Shown here: positions 1-9,990 of the stretch, piece after piece
Numbering within the stretch: position 1 is the first letter of the stretch
How the letters are laid out: every line of letters starts with the position of its first letter
IMG/VR virus record: IMGVR_UViG_3300021952_000008
Coordinates: 1-45,519 of that record
From: a virus
Strand: one strand, 5' to 3'
DNA length: 45,519 bases
The notes under the pieces: model-generated
Database searches by the model: none
What the model was told of the DNA's origin: nothing
The model's input: the letters and a program-made list of their open reading frames with translations, nothing else
Program-made: the position numbers and the translations under genes

Positions 1-508
1 CTTTAGCTAGTTCCTGCTGATAAATGTAATCATCAGCTTCAGACTGCTTAGCCTTGAGCGCATCAATCTCTCGCTGAAGCGCCTTAGGGATGTGCTCGCC
101 CTCGAACATGTCCTCAAAGTCTTCACCAGACTCTTCTTCCATCATGTCCTGAGCAACCTGCTGTGCCTCATGAGCAAGCAAGCCCTGATCCTTTAGGTAA
201 GTCTGTAGTGACTCATATACCTCAGCTGGGTTTGACTCAATAGCACGAGCAAGGTTCAAGCCACCCTTGATTAGGTCAGCCGAAACTCCCTCATCAACAA
301 GGTCCTTGAACGGAGTGTACTTCTCTAGCTGCTGCTGGAAATACTTGTCCTGCTCCTGTAGGTATGGGGTTACCTTTGAGTGCCAGGCTTCTGGCAGCTC
401 AGCGAGCAACTTATCATACGCGGGATGTACTTTAGCTTCTTCTTGCGAATCTACTGAAGAATCAATCTCAGTAGTCTGTTCAGGTGATACCTGCGTCTCG
501 TCAGACAT
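1..508 (-). CDS. Scaffolding protein, N-terminal part (runs off the window)
   Basis: The start codon is at 508 and the gene is cut by the window edge after about 169 residues. It matches residues 1-169 of the complete copy at 41899-42741. It is acidic and helix-rich, begins MSDETQVSPE and has a Glu/Asp-rich stretch near residues 123-138. It lies directly after the portal in the transcription direction, the usual place for a scaffold gene in P22-like head modules. The function is inferred from composition and position, not from a catalytic motif. Confidence 0.8.
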   Translation of the reverse strand, partial: MSDETQVSPEQTTEIDSSVDSQEEAKVHPAYDKLLAELPEAWHSKVTPYLQEQDKYFQQQLEKYTPFKDLVDEGVSADLIKGGLNLARAIESNPAEVYESLQTYLKDQGLLAHEAQQVAQDMMEEESGEDFEDMFEGEHIPKALQREIDALKAKQSEADDYIYQQELAK

Positions 509-516
509 ATTTTTCC

Positions 517-2670
517 TTACTGTAGTTGCTGAGCAGTCTGCCCAGTTTGATCTGGCATTCCAGCAGCTTGCGGTGAAGCCTGTGGATTACCCTGTGCAGC
601 AGCCTGCTGAGCCATTTGTTCGGCTTGCTGCTGCTGCAAAGCTGCTTGGTGCATTGCAATGTGCTTCTGGAATTCAGCCTTGATGCTGTCATCCAAGGTC
701 TCAAATGACTGAGACTTGCGGAAACGGTTATGAACCTCAATGTGTACTGCGTGGTTATCGTAGTCGTGGACCTGAATAACCGCAGGAACCTGAAGCGGAA
801 TAGGCTGACCGTTTGCATCAACCTGTCCAGGAATAACCTTATCTGGCTGACCCTGTGCTGCACCCTGTTCCCACTGCATCTGGAACTGCTGAATCATCTC
901 AGGGGTGAGCTTCTTCATCATTAGGTTCTCGCGTGATGCGTGGTTCTCATCAAGCTTGATTAGATTGTAGAAATTCTTGAGCATACCCATGTCAAGGATC
1001 TTCAAGCCATCCTGTGGAGAAATGAAGCCCATCTTCATCCACTCTGTGATCAGTGACTGACGTGCTGACTTTGAAGTAGGGAGCGCTGAGCCTGACTCAA
1101 TGCGAATGTCGTTACCTGATGCAATATCTGCACCTGAAAGCATTGACGCATCGAATGAGCCATCAAGACCAGTGGTCTTTACTAGGCGCTCAGAGGTTAC
1201 ATACTGAATGAATAGACCTAGAGACTGCTTAGCAGTCTTCTCAATCGCAGCTTCGATGCTTGAGAATACGGTTGCGAGGTAAGAGTCATCGCGTTCCTGC
1301 AAGTAGTTGATTGCAGTTGCAGCAGTTACGCCACCTGAGTTGCCGCGAGAAACCTGGTGCTGACCTGAGATGTCCTCAAAGTCTGCCTGAAGGTGCTCTA
1401 GTTCCTGCAGAACATAGCCTGGAAGTGGCTGAATTGGAACTGGAGTAGGGCGTGAGAAGCCTGGGCGCACAGGAATCCAGATACCAGCCTTAGCTGAGAC
1501 CTTCTTTGGATCAACTGAGCCCTCGTCATACATCATCTGAGGCTTAGCCATAAGGTTCTTAGCCTGAATGATCTGTGAGCGAGTGCGGTTTAGTTCGCGC
1601 TGAAGTGGAATCAAGTTCTTGATTACAGAGCGGCGATAGAATTTTCCAGTCGGAATGCTGTAAGTGTGAGCAAAAGGGTACTGCTTGTGAGAGTAAGGAA
1701 TACCGTTCTCAGCAAACTGCACGATCTCGTTGTCAACGATGGTTACAAGACCACCCTTTGGTAGGAATGGGCAGCCGTTTGGCTTAGCCCACATTTCGAT
1801 AACTAGAACTGCGTCAGGCTTTGAGGTTAGCGAGCCACGGTTATCCATTAGAGCTGCGTCAAGGATCTCAGTTGCTGAAACCTTAGCTGGAACGAAGTCT
1901 GGAGGTAGAACACCAGCGAAGTTAGTCTTTACCCACTGCTCGCTCTTGGTGTACACATTGAAAATGTACGGCTGGTTCTCTAGGTCCTCTTCAGTCGTGT
2001 CAGGCACGAACAAGTGGAATGGAGAGATAACTTCGTGCTCTACGTCACCAGTAGAAACAACCTGCTGGATTACTCGCTTCTGCCCAGTGTATGGGTCAAC
2101 GACTGGGGTTGGCTCGATCTGCTTAGCAGATGCGTCCCAATAGGTCTTGATAAATGCGTTACCCGTAACTGCTCGCCAGAATTCCGACTTCTGTAGGATC
2201 TCTGTCTGGAAGTTAGCCTTGTTGTACATTGCCTGCCAGACCTGCTCGGCAGCCTGTGCTGCCATAAGGTCGTCATCATCGTTTGATGCAGGAATAACGG
2301 TTGCACTTGGGTGACCTGAGGTTGTTTTAGCAATCTCGGTACGGATGATTGGCTCAATGCGGTTGATGGTGATACGAGGGGTGCCTGCTGGGTTCGGCGG
2401 AGCCTGGAGGATCTGACCATTGCCCTTCTCAACCCACTCGTGGTACTGCTTACCGTTATAGAACGCAAGCTGGAGATACCAGTCTTGCTCTTCAAGCTTA
2501 CGAGCCTGCTTTGCCTTTTCATATTCAGACTTTACCCATGCGACCAGCTTCTTAGCTGAGTCCTTCTTCTTGAACTGGTTGAGGATTGAATCTCCAGCCA
2601 TTTCACCTTCGAGCTGGGTGCCCTGAATGTACTGACCATCTTTGCCAGCAAAGTATTGCTCGTTAGCCAT
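517..2670 (-). CDS. Portal protein (P22-like), copy A
   Basis: This 717-residue protein would form the dodecameric DNA gate at the capsid vertex and dock the terminase. Visible features are an N-terminal helical region with WYLQLAFYNGKQY (about 64-76), NRIEPIIRTEIAK (103-115), an acidic DDDD patch (131-134) and a Gln/Ala-rich C-terminal tail of about 50 residues. The length fits P22-type portals (about 700-725 residues). It sits between the terminase-side genes and the scaffold, the canonical order. A second full copy at 42750-44903 differs by about twelve residues, several of them in the Gln-rich tail and around residue 245. Confidence 0.9.
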   Translation of the reverse strand: MANEQYFAGKDGQYIQGTQLEGEMAGDSILNQFKKKDSAKKLVAWVKSEYEKAKQARKLEEQDWYLQLAFYNGKQYHEWVEKGNGQILQAPPNPAGTPRITINRIEPIIRTEIAKTTSGHPSATVIPASNDDDDLMAAQAAEQVWQAMYNKANFQTEILQKSEFWRAVTGNAFIKTYWDASAKQIEPTPVVDPYTGQKRVIQQVVSTGDVEHEVISPFHLFVPDTTEEDLENQPYIFNVYTKSEQWVKTNFAGVLPPDFVPAKVSATEILDAALMDNRGSLTSKPDAVLVIEMWAKPNGCPFLPKGGLVTIVDNEIVQFAENGIPYSHKQYPFAHTYSIPTGKFYRRSVIKNLIPLQRELNRTRSQIIQAKNLMAKPQMMYDEGSVDPKKVSAKAGIWIPVRPGFSRPTPVPIQPLPGYVLQELEHLQADFEDISGQHQVSRGNSGGVTAATAINYLQERDDSYLATVFSSIEAAIEKTAKQSLGLFIQYVTSERLVKTTGLDGSFDASMLSGADIASGNDIRIESGSALPTSKSARQSLITEWMKMGFISPQDGLKILDMGMLKNFYNLIKLDENHASRENLMMKKLTPEMIQQFQMQWEQGAAQGQPDKVIPGQVDANGQPIPLQVPAVIQVHDYDNHAVHIEVHNRFRKSQSFETLDDSIKAEFQKHIAMHQAALQQQQAEQMAQQAAAQGNPQASPQAAGMPDQTGQTAQQLQ

Positions 2671-2674
2671 AAAC

Positions 2675-3007
2675 CTATTCCATATCGCTTAGGCGTGCGT
2701 CAAATGCAGCGTCCATCAATTTAGCCTCAGCCTCTAGTCTAGCAAGTTCAAGCTCATCCCCTGTTTGAATAAGCCCAGTAAAGGGCTCTTCAACGAAGTT
2801 TGAGACTGCGCTAACTTGCTGAAATGCTAGAGGATCCTTGCTTGCTAGCAGATTTGATAGGTGGATTAGCAGCTCGCTTTGATCGCTGTGCATCGTCAGC
2901 AGGTTGTGCGACTGGTAGTTCAGACTTTTCAGCACTCTCTGCAAGATCAATACTGTCGCTGTAAGAAACAGCAAAGACAAAATCAGTAACGCTACTACGA
3001 ATTCCAT
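2675..3007 (-). CDS. Small membrane protein overlapping the zinc-binding gene, copy A
   Basis: This 110-residue protein has one strong hydrophobic segment at residues 2-22, followed by a charged, helix-prone cytoplasmic or virion-facing part with a Leu/Glu/Ala-rich C-terminus. I do not recognise the family. It starts 197 bases inside the upstream 155-residue gene in another frame and ends 4 bases before the portal start. Comparison with the copy at 44908-45240 shows seven substitutions in the overlap, five of them silent in this frame. That argues it is a real, constrained gene. By overlap geometry it recalls spanin pairs, but there is no lipobox and it sits in the head module, so that role is not supported. 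Confidence 0.7.
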   Translation of the reverse strand: MEFVVALLILSLLFLTATVLILQRVLKSLNYQSHNLLTMHSDQSELLIHLSNLLASKDPLAFQQVSAVSNFVEEPFTGLIQTGDELELARLEAEAKLMDAAFDARLSDME

Positions 3008-3278
3008 TGATAAGTTCCTCTACATGTTCTGGGATGCGAGCTAGTTCACGCTCGTGGGCTTCAATGTCAGCCTCAAGGTTATAGATCTGCTCCTCTAGTG
3101 GAGCAAGTTCTGCGTAGCCAGCAAAGACTGCTAGTTCACCTACACACTTCTTGCAGAGCAGGTTATTTCCGCCATCAAAACGAGTGCCTTGAATGTCATA
3201 TAGGTGCTTGTTATCGCCACAAGAAATGCAAGTCCCAGGGAAAGGACCGCCGTTTTCAAAGTAAAGAAAGTGTCTCAT
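2811..3278 (-). CDS. Zinc-ribbon plus coiled-coil protein, copy A
   Basis: This 155-residue protein has an N-terminal four-Cys zinc-binding unit, C17-x2-C20 and C42-x2-C45, followed by a predicted coiled coil (about 52-90) and a Ser/Ala/Lys-rich tail. It lies between terL and portal, so a role in packaging or head assembly is possible (inference). Its last 65 codons overlap the 110-residue membrane-protein gene. Between the two repeat copies, that tail carries five amino-acid changes. The zinc-binding cysteines are unchanged. The family is unknown to me. Confidence 0.75.
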   Translation of the reverse strand: MRHFLYFENGGPFPGTCISCGDNKHLYDIQGTRFDGGNNLLCKKCVGELAVFAGYAELAPLEEQIYNLEADIEAHERELARIPEHVEELINGIRSSVTDFVFAVSYSDSIDLAESAEKSELPVAQPADDAQRSKRAANPPIKSASKQGSSSISAS

Positions 3279-3279
3279 T

Positions 3280-4815
3280 TTATCCTTCTAGTTCTAGTGT
3301 CGAAGAGTTTCCTCGCCACTGGTTTCCCCAGCCATCTCCTTCATCATAGTCAGAAGCTGGACTTGTTGCATTAAATTCAGTACGGAAAATGTCATGGAAT
3401 TGTTCGCGCTTGCCTTCACTAAACTGCGCTTCAGGAGCTAAGTCTGCCATAAAGGTCATCGCATACTTGAGTGCATCGTAGCAGTGGTTATCCTTATCGC
3501 GGATATCCTCTAGCTTATTCTTCTGCTCAGCAATCTTTGGAGAAGCGTGCTTCTTCCATTTCAGCTTAGGAAGCTCAGCAATCAAGTGCTGGCAGTCATC
3601 GGTGAACATTAGCCAAGGCTTGCCAGTCTTAGGATTCACCTTCATGTACTGCTGAATGCGTTCAAGCCCTACACGGCGATCATTTGGAATCTGATCAACT
3701 GCAATGTAGATGCCGTGCTTGGCGTACTCCTGCAGGATCGAGGTTCCAGTATGTTCCTTGGTCTGCTTGATCGCAGGGTCACCAGTAGTTAGATAGACTT
3801 CTGCGCCCGACTCACGGACAATCTGCTTCGTTTCTTTGTTGACGACTTCAGCATGCTGGGCAACATTCCATTTGTCTTGGTAGTGCTCTTTGAAGACTGT
3901 AATAGTGCCATATTCGTCAACTGCCATCCACAACCAGACGGTGGGGTTGGTGTATCCGCTATCCATTGTTCGAATAATTCGATGCTTGCTAGTGGGTTTG
4001 AACTGTCCTTTAGGAATACAGTGTGTGAGAGGACTGAATTCTGGAAAGACTGCACCGCCAAGATGGACGTATTGTCCGTTCTTTCGGATGAGGCGCTCTT
4101 CAGGCGAGAGGCTTTCCATATAGCGTGCGATAGCTTCTTTAGAGAGGGTTGGGTTATCCTCCATGCTTGCTTCCACAATGCCAATGTCTTTTGTCCCCTC
4201 CTTAGCTGGGATGAATACGTCATCAAAAATCCACTCCATGCCTTGCACGGGAGTCTGGCTCATCCACCAGTCGCCATCAGTATCCACTAGACGAGCGAGG
4301 CATTCTTGCCAAACTGTCTTAGGGCACTCTTCATCAAAGTGAACAAAGTGGCGGGATGAACCTGCGAACTTGTCGAGGTCCTGGTCTTGCGACATGAACT
4401 CAACAAAGCTGCCATTGTTCAAAGTGAGCACATGGCGCTCGCGGGAATAAGAATCTTCCCAGCTGCCATTGATCAAATACTTCTTAGGAAGCCACTGCTT
4501 CCACAAGGGCAGGATAATCTTATCCACACCATTGAGGAAGTCAACTGCGACTACTCGACCGCGTACTGGACCTTCTGGAGTCTTGCGCCAAGGGTGTGTA
4601 TGCGTGACATAGTAGATGCCCTCAAGGGTTGAACCTACAGATTTACCTGAACGGTTACCGCCGATGTAAAGGCGAGCTTTGTTTTGCATTTCGTGGAAGA
4701 GCTGCTGCTTCTCACTTGGCTTGTAGTTGTACAAATTTGGTGCATGAACAGATTCCTGCAAACCTTCACCTAGGCGAAGAAGAACATCGCTTAGATCAAA
4801 GCTATCTTTCGCCAC
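3280..4815 (-). CDS. terL: Terminase large subunit
   Basis: This 511-residue DNA-packaging motor has an ATPase and a nuclease domain. Walker A is GGNRSGKS at residues 52-59. Walker B ends in acidic DEE at 161-163 (HFVHFDEE). The coupling motif is probably MSQTP near 185-189. The RNase-H-like nuclease carries D285 (MDSG), D347 (TGDPA) and D448 (CYDAL). It starts with GTG at 4815, overlapping the stop of the nuclease gene by 14 bases, which indicates translational coupling. The stop lies one base before the 155-residue gene. The last seven bases recur at 45513-45519, at the right window edge. Confidence 0.95.
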   Translation of the reverse strand: MAKDSFDLSDVLLRLGEGLQESVHAPNLYNYKPSEKQQLFHEMQNKARLYIGGNRSGKSVGSTLEGIYYVTHTHPWRKTPEGPVRGRVVAVDFLNGVDKIILPLWKQWLPKKYLINGSWEDSYSRERHVLTLNNGSFVEFMSQDQDLDKFAGSSRHFVHFDEECPKTVWQECLARLVDTDGDWWMSQTPVQGMEWIFDDVFIPAKEGTKDIGIVEASMEDNPTLSKEAIARYMESLSPEERLIRKNGQYVHLGGAVFPEFSPLTHCIPKGQFKPTSKHRIIRTMDSGYTNPTVWLWMAVDEYGTITVFKEHYQDKWNVAQHAEVVNKETKQIVRESGAEVYLTTGDPAIKQTKEHTGTSILQEYAKHGIYIAVDQIPNDRRVGLERIQQYMKVNPKTGKPWLMFTDDCQHLIAELPKLKWKKHASPKIAEQKNKLEDIRDKDNHCYDALKYAMTFMADLAPEAQFSEGKREQFHDIFRTEFNATSPASDYDEGDGWGNQWRGNSSTLELEG

Positions 4816-5242
4816 GAATTAGTCCAACCAATTCCTGAAGGCGAATACGGACGAGAGTAGCGTCAGTACTAGGGAGGTGATTCCTAAGTTCAAATAGATC
4901 TCCGAGCTTGGCATATGCCCACCATTCGCCTGCACGAGGAGCACCAACACCAGCACGCTGAGTAACGAGGAAACCAAACTTACCCTTTGCGTTAGTTTTC
5001 TCAAGTTCTGCTTCTTGGAACCATTTTTCGATTTGCCCATAAGAAGCCTCCTTGGCAGCCTTGCCACCCTTGATCTCAAATACGATTAGACCACGAAGTG
5101 GTTCGCGTAGCCAAACATCGCCTTCGTCATTAGTTCCCTTTAGAACATTGCGATGTGCTTCTAGTTCGCTGTAGCCCTGTGCAAGTAGATGCTTACGTAC
5201 AGCGGTCTCGGCAGCCGTGCCGATCTGTTTTGCCTTACTCAT
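4802..5242 (-). CDS. PD-(D/E)XK nuclease, Hjc/VRR-like
   Basis: This 146-residue protein has the nuclease pattern E12 (GTAAE), D42 (EGDVW), E56-x-K58 (FEIKGG) and Q70 (YGQIEKW), as in Holliday-junction resolvase-like and related RecB-fold enzymes. It is the first gene of the minus-strand late operon and overlaps terL. Junction cleavage before or during packaging is a plausible role, because resolvases next to terminases trim branched concatemers in other phages. The specificity cannot be read from sequence. The start ATG at 5242 is preceded by a good AAAGGAG ribosome site. Confidence 0.8.
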   Translation of the reverse strand: MSKAKQIGTAAETAVRKHLLAQGYSELEAHRNVLKGTNDEGDVWLREPLRGLIVFEIKGGKAAKEASYGQIEKWFQEAELEKTNAKGKFGFLVTQRAGVGAPRAGEWWAYAKLGDLFELRNHLPSTDATLVRIRLQELVGLIRGER

Positions 5243-5277
5243 AGTCGTCTCCTTTAAGTATGCGATAGAATTCTAAC
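5243..5277. promoter_or_regulatory. Divergent promoter region with palindromic -10 (TAGAATTCTA)
   Basis: Only 35 bases separate the two divergent operons. The palindrome TAGAATTCTA at 5266-5275 gives a TAGAAT -10-like hexamer on both strands. On the plus strand the expected start point falls at or beside the ATG at 5278, which has no Shine-Dalgarno sequence. Leaderless translation, common in Actinobacteria, is therefore likely. On the minus strand it would leave a short leader carrying AAAGGAG. The -35 elements are weak. The assignment is by eye. Confidence 0.45.
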
Positions 5278-5534
5278 ATGGCTAATGTTGCGTCTCCAGA
5301 GGAAGTGAACCTATTTCACCTCAATTCTGACAAGGACTCAGCCAAGACAGCTTTGCACCACACGCTAGGTATTGGTCCAAATCAGGCTTCTCCTGGCAAT
5401 CACAACCACGATGGAAAGAACTCGCCTAAGATCGCGTTCTCGGATATCGTAGGTGGAATCTGGAATCTTGATGGAGGAAAGCCAGATTCAATTTACACAC
5501 CAATCCCACACTTTGATGGCGGAGGAATTATCTA

Positions 5535-5535
<1 letters not shown>
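5278..5535 (+). CDS. Small tail-fibre-associated protein
   Basis: This 85-residue protein has an [20 protein letters not shown] stretch (about 27-46), a His/Gly-rich motif often seen in phage tail and fibre proteins. It ends with [10 protein letters not shown] and a Gly-rich terminus resembling the ends of the 649-residue fibre and of the 58-residue protein at 26518. It is the first gene of the plus-strand fibre operon. Its TAG overlaps the GTG of the next gene. A connector or capping role at the fibre is inferred from context only. Confidence 0.7.
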
Positions 5536-7483
<1,948 letters not shown>

Positions 7484-7484
<1 letters not shown>

Positions 7485-8062
7485 TGGCTGTTCAAATTCA
7501 ATTCAGGCGCGATACTGCCGCGAACTGGACCAGCGCTAACCCTACCCTAGCCATTGGTGAACTTGGTCTAGAAACTGACTCAAAGCTTTTCAAGATTGGT
7601 GATGGCTCTACCGCCTGGACTTCCCTTGCTTACGGTGGTCTTTCGGTATCATCACTTACTGGCGTATTGCTACAGGGATCAACTCGTGAGAAGGTTACCA
7701 CTGTAGGTACTGGCTTTGCTGGTTATACCTATGATGTTACTACTAGCGGTGAAGTACAGTACATCACTGCAAACTCAACTGCTTCAGGAACTGTAAACTT
7801 CCGATCAACTTCTACTGTTGCACTAAACACCCTTATGGCTGTTGGTGAATCAATCACTGCAACCTTGCTAGTGACTAATGGATCTACTGCTTACTATCCA
7901 ACTGCTTGGCAGATTGATGGATCAGCAGTTACCCCTAAGTGGCTTGGTGGCACTGCGCCTACCGCTGGTAATGCATCGGCTATCGATATCTATACGGTCA
8001 CAATTATTAAGACTGCTTCGGCTACCTTTACAGTATTGGCTTCGCAGACTAAGGCAGCATAA
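7484..8062 (+). CDS. Second fibre/tip protein with Mtd-N-like domain
   Basis: This 192-residue protein starts at the ATG within TAATG, overlapping the fibre stop. Its first 48 residues repeat the Mtd-N-like pattern of the preceding gene (IQFRRDTAANWTSANPTLAI, then GDGSTAWTSL). The rest is a Thr/Ser-rich beta-strand domain with NGSTAYYPTAWQIDGSAVTP and GGTAPTAGNASAIDIYT, a module I recall from fibres of aquatic phages. It probably attaches to the same baseplate or fibre site as the 649-residue protein, giving two interchangeable heads. There are no catalytic motifs. Confidence 0.75.
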
Positions 8063-8643
8063 TGCCTCTATTGCAAACCATTGGAAACGCCGCTTCAAGA
8101 GCTTGGCAGCGCCTGGGTCCACTTGGTCCAGTTATAGGTTCCGATTTTCAACTAATCAGCACGCAAGTACTTAGTGCAAATGCTACTTCAGTAACATTTA
8201 GTTCCATTCCACAAACTTTTAAGCATCTTCAAATTCGCTTAACTGGTAGAACAGATTCAGCTGGATCTGCTTCGGATCTATGTGTCACCTTTAATGGAAC
8301 TTCTGGTTCCTACGCCTATCACCAACTATATAGCACTGGGTCATCAGTTGGATCTCTCGGATATTCTTCTAGCAACTCAGGAAATAAGATTAGTTCTGTT
8401 TTTGCTATTGCTGGTGGCGGTGCTACGACTGGCGCTTTTGGTACTGGTGTAATTGATGTTTTAGATTATACGCAAACCACAAAAAATAAAACTGTAAAAA
8501 GTTTTGGTGGTGTTACCAATAACCTGGTGATAGGCTCGGGACTTTGGCTAAACACATCAGCTGTAACATCAATTGTTTTTAGCTTGCAAAGTGCTAGCAA
8601 TATTGTTTCAGGTTCTAGATTTTCTTTATATGGATGGAATTAA
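8062..8643 (+). CDS. Fibre-tip paralogue 1
   Basis: This 193-residue beta-rich protein shares two landmarks with the next two genes: an N-terminal VTFSSIPQTFKHLQIRL block (about residues 46-62) and a C-terminal SAVTSIVFSL...GSRFSLYG ending. Unlike its neighbours it has an extra N-terminal segment of about 30 residues with IGNAASRAWQRLGPLGP. It is coupled to the previous gene through TAATG. The low Cys content, Ser/Thr/Gly richness and position suggest a host-recognition tip protein (inference). Confidence 0.65.
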   Translation: MPLLQTIGNAASRAWQRLGPLGPVIGSDFQLISTQVLSANATSVTFSSIPQTFKHLQIRLTGRTDSAGSASDLCVTFNGTSGSYAYHQLYSTGSSVGSLGYSSSNSGNKISSVFAIAGGGATTGAFGTGVIDVLDYTQTTKNKTVKSFGGVTNNLVIGSGLWLNTSAVTSIVFSLQSASNIVSGSRFSLYGWN

Positions 8644-9141
8644 ATGGCTTCATCAGCTATAGTGCCACTTGCTAATATCACGCTTAGTTCAACACAGGCT
8701 ACCGTGACATTTTCTAACATACCTAATACTTACAGAGATCTTCGTTTAATTATTAGTGCTGCAACTTCAGCAAATTCAAATAATATTTTTCGCTTAAATG
8801 GTGATAGCGGAAATAATTATGTTGGTATTTACGCAACTGGAAATGGTACAAGCCCTAGTACAGGTACCGAGGGTGGAACATTTATGAATTTAGATTCATC
8901 TGCTTTTACTACTACAGTAGTTGGTGAGACTAATCATCTATGGGAAATAAATGATTATTCAGCAACTGATAAGCATAAAACTATTCTTGGTAGAACAAAT
9001 AGAGCAGCTGGTGCAGTTGATATGCATGTAGGGCGCTGGGTATCCACATCTGCTGTAACTTCAATTACATTATTGCCATATACTGGTGGCTATACTTGGT
9101 CCGCTGGATCTACGTTTGCCCTTTACGGAATTGTGAGCTAA
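8644..9141 (+). CDS. Fibre-tip paralogue 2
   Basis: This 165-residue protein starts immediately after the previous stop (TAAATG). It shares VTFSNIPNTYRDLRLIIS near residues 22-40, a FRLNGDSG core and the ending SAVTSI...GSTFALYG with paralogues 1 and 3. Codon use is more A/T-rich than in the collagen fibre, as is common for exchanged receptor-binding modules. Role inferred as a receptor-binding or fibre-tip subunit. No enzyme motif is seen. Confidence 0.65.
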   Translation: MASSAIVPLANITLSSTQATVTFSNIPNTYRDLRLIISAATSANSNNIFRLNGDSGNNYVGIYATGNGTSPSTGTEGGTFMNLDSSAFTTTVVGETNHLWEINDYSATDKHKTILGRTNRAAGAVDMHVGRWVSTSAVTSITLLPYTGGYTWSAGSTFALYGIVS

Positions 9142-9677
9142 TGGCTATTACACTTATTAGCAGTCAGACACTTGGATCTAGCGCTACGAGCATTAGTTTT
9201 ACCTCAATTCCTCAGACATATACTGATCTATTTCTGATGATGAGCCTTCGTGGTGATTTGAATAACCCGCAGATTGGTCATTTCCTGCGCTTCAATGGCG
9301 ATAGTACGAGCACCTACTCGGATAGACAACTTTCAGGAAATGGATCGACTACTTCCTCTGGAAGCAATGGCGCTGGTGGTACTGCAATCTATACTGGTCA
9401 GGCACCTGCCCTGACACAGACTGCTAATACTTTTGGAAATACCTCTATTTATATTCCAAACTATACTTCAAGTGCAGTAAAAGCTGTCAGCGTTGATAAT
9501 GTAAGAGAAAATGATTCAGCAGCCTCTATTGCTTTTATTATTGCTGGAAAATGGACTGGAACTTCTGCAATTACATCATTGAGCATTGTCTGTGAAGCTA
9601 ATAACTGGATTGCTGGCTCGAGTATCTCACTTTATGGAGTTACAAAAGGCTCATCAGGAACAACTACCGTAGCCTAA
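9141..9677 (+). CDS. Fibre-tip paralogue 3
   Basis: This is a 178-residue protein when started at the ATG in TAATG at 9141. A longer frame from 9096 would run into the previous gene and is not needed. It carries ISFTSIPQTYTDLFLMMSLR, FLRFNGDS and the ending SAITSLSIV...GSSISLYG, aligning with paralogues 1 and 2. It completes a three-gene tandem family, and the region between the landmarks is highly divergent. It is probably a fibre-tip or receptor-binding protein. Confidence 0.65.
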   Translation: MAITLISSQTLGSSATSISFTSIPQTYTDLFLMMSLRGDLNNPQIGHFLRFNGDSTSTYSDRQLSGNGSTTSSGSNGAGGTAIYTGQAPALTQTANTFGNTSIYIPNYTSSAVKAVSVDNVRENDSAASIAFIIAGKWTGTSAITSLSIVCEANNWIAGSSISLYGVTKGSSGTTTVA

Positions 9678-9696
9678 TCTCGAAAGAAAGAAAAAA

Positions 9697-9930
9697 ATGT
9701 CTGAAATTCCTACCCGTCTTGAAGTTAACTGCGAAACTGGCGAAACGGTTGAGATCCCCCTAACCGCTGAAGAAATCGCTCAGCGCGAGCTTGACGCTGC
9801 TGCTGCTGCTGAAGCTCGTGCAGCGCAGGAAGCTGAAGCTGCTGCTAAGGCTGCTGCTAAGGCTGAGGCTATTGCAGCGCTTGTAGCACTTGGTCTAACT
9901 GAAGATCAGGTTGCAGCACTAACCGTTTAA
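9697..9930 (+). CDS. Ala-rich small coiled-coil protein
   Basis: This 77-residue protein has an N-terminal stretch with GETVEIPLTAEEIAQRE, a long Ala/Glu/Lys helix (about 27-60) and an ALGLTEDQVAAL C-terminus. Such short proteins are frequent next to fibre genes in phages, where assembly or chaperone roles are assumed. I cannot assign a function. The A-rich leader GAAAGAAAGAAAA precedes the ATG. A 13-bp sequence just after the stop is repeated at the next gene's start. Confidence 0.65.
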   Translation: MSEIPTRLEVNCETGETVEIPLTAEEIAQRELDAAAAAEARAAQEAEAAAKAAAKAEAIAALVALGLTEDQVAALTV

Positions 9931-9931
9931 C

Positions 9932-9990
9932 AGCAAAGCATGCTAGGCTATTCCCTGAAGGCAAAACCCGAAGGGATAGCAAAGCATGCT
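9932..9990 (+). repeat. 13-bp direct repeat flanking a weak hairpin at a gene start
   Basis: AGCAAAGCATGCT occurs at 9932-9944 and 9978-9990. The second copy contains the ATG (9986) of the HTH gene. Between them, TTCCCT and AGGGATA can pair weakly. The first copy opens a 26-codon frame that stops inside the HTH gene. The arrangement could be a duplicated translation-start region or an mRNA control element. No clear Shine-Dalgarno sequence precedes 9986. Confidence 0.5.

Larger units (their letters stand above)
1..3286. repeat. Diverged long direct repeat, copy A (left end)
   Basis: This segment aligns without any net gap to 42234-45519 at an offset of 42,233 bp. It holds the scaffold 5' part, portal, the 110- and 155-residue overlapping genes and the last codons of terL. 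By eye, substitutions are scattered at a few percent and lie mainly at third codon positions. The two portals are both 717 residues and differ at only about a dozen residues. It is therefore not an exact terminal repeat and not random sequencing error. The likely origin is assembly around a circularly permuted genome onto a sister strain. Confidence 0.95.

Noticed and set aside
2675-3278. Rz/Rz1-type spanin pair from the overlapping membrane gene
   Set aside because: No lipobox, located in the head module far from the M23 peptidase, and the outer frame is a zinc-ribbon protein.
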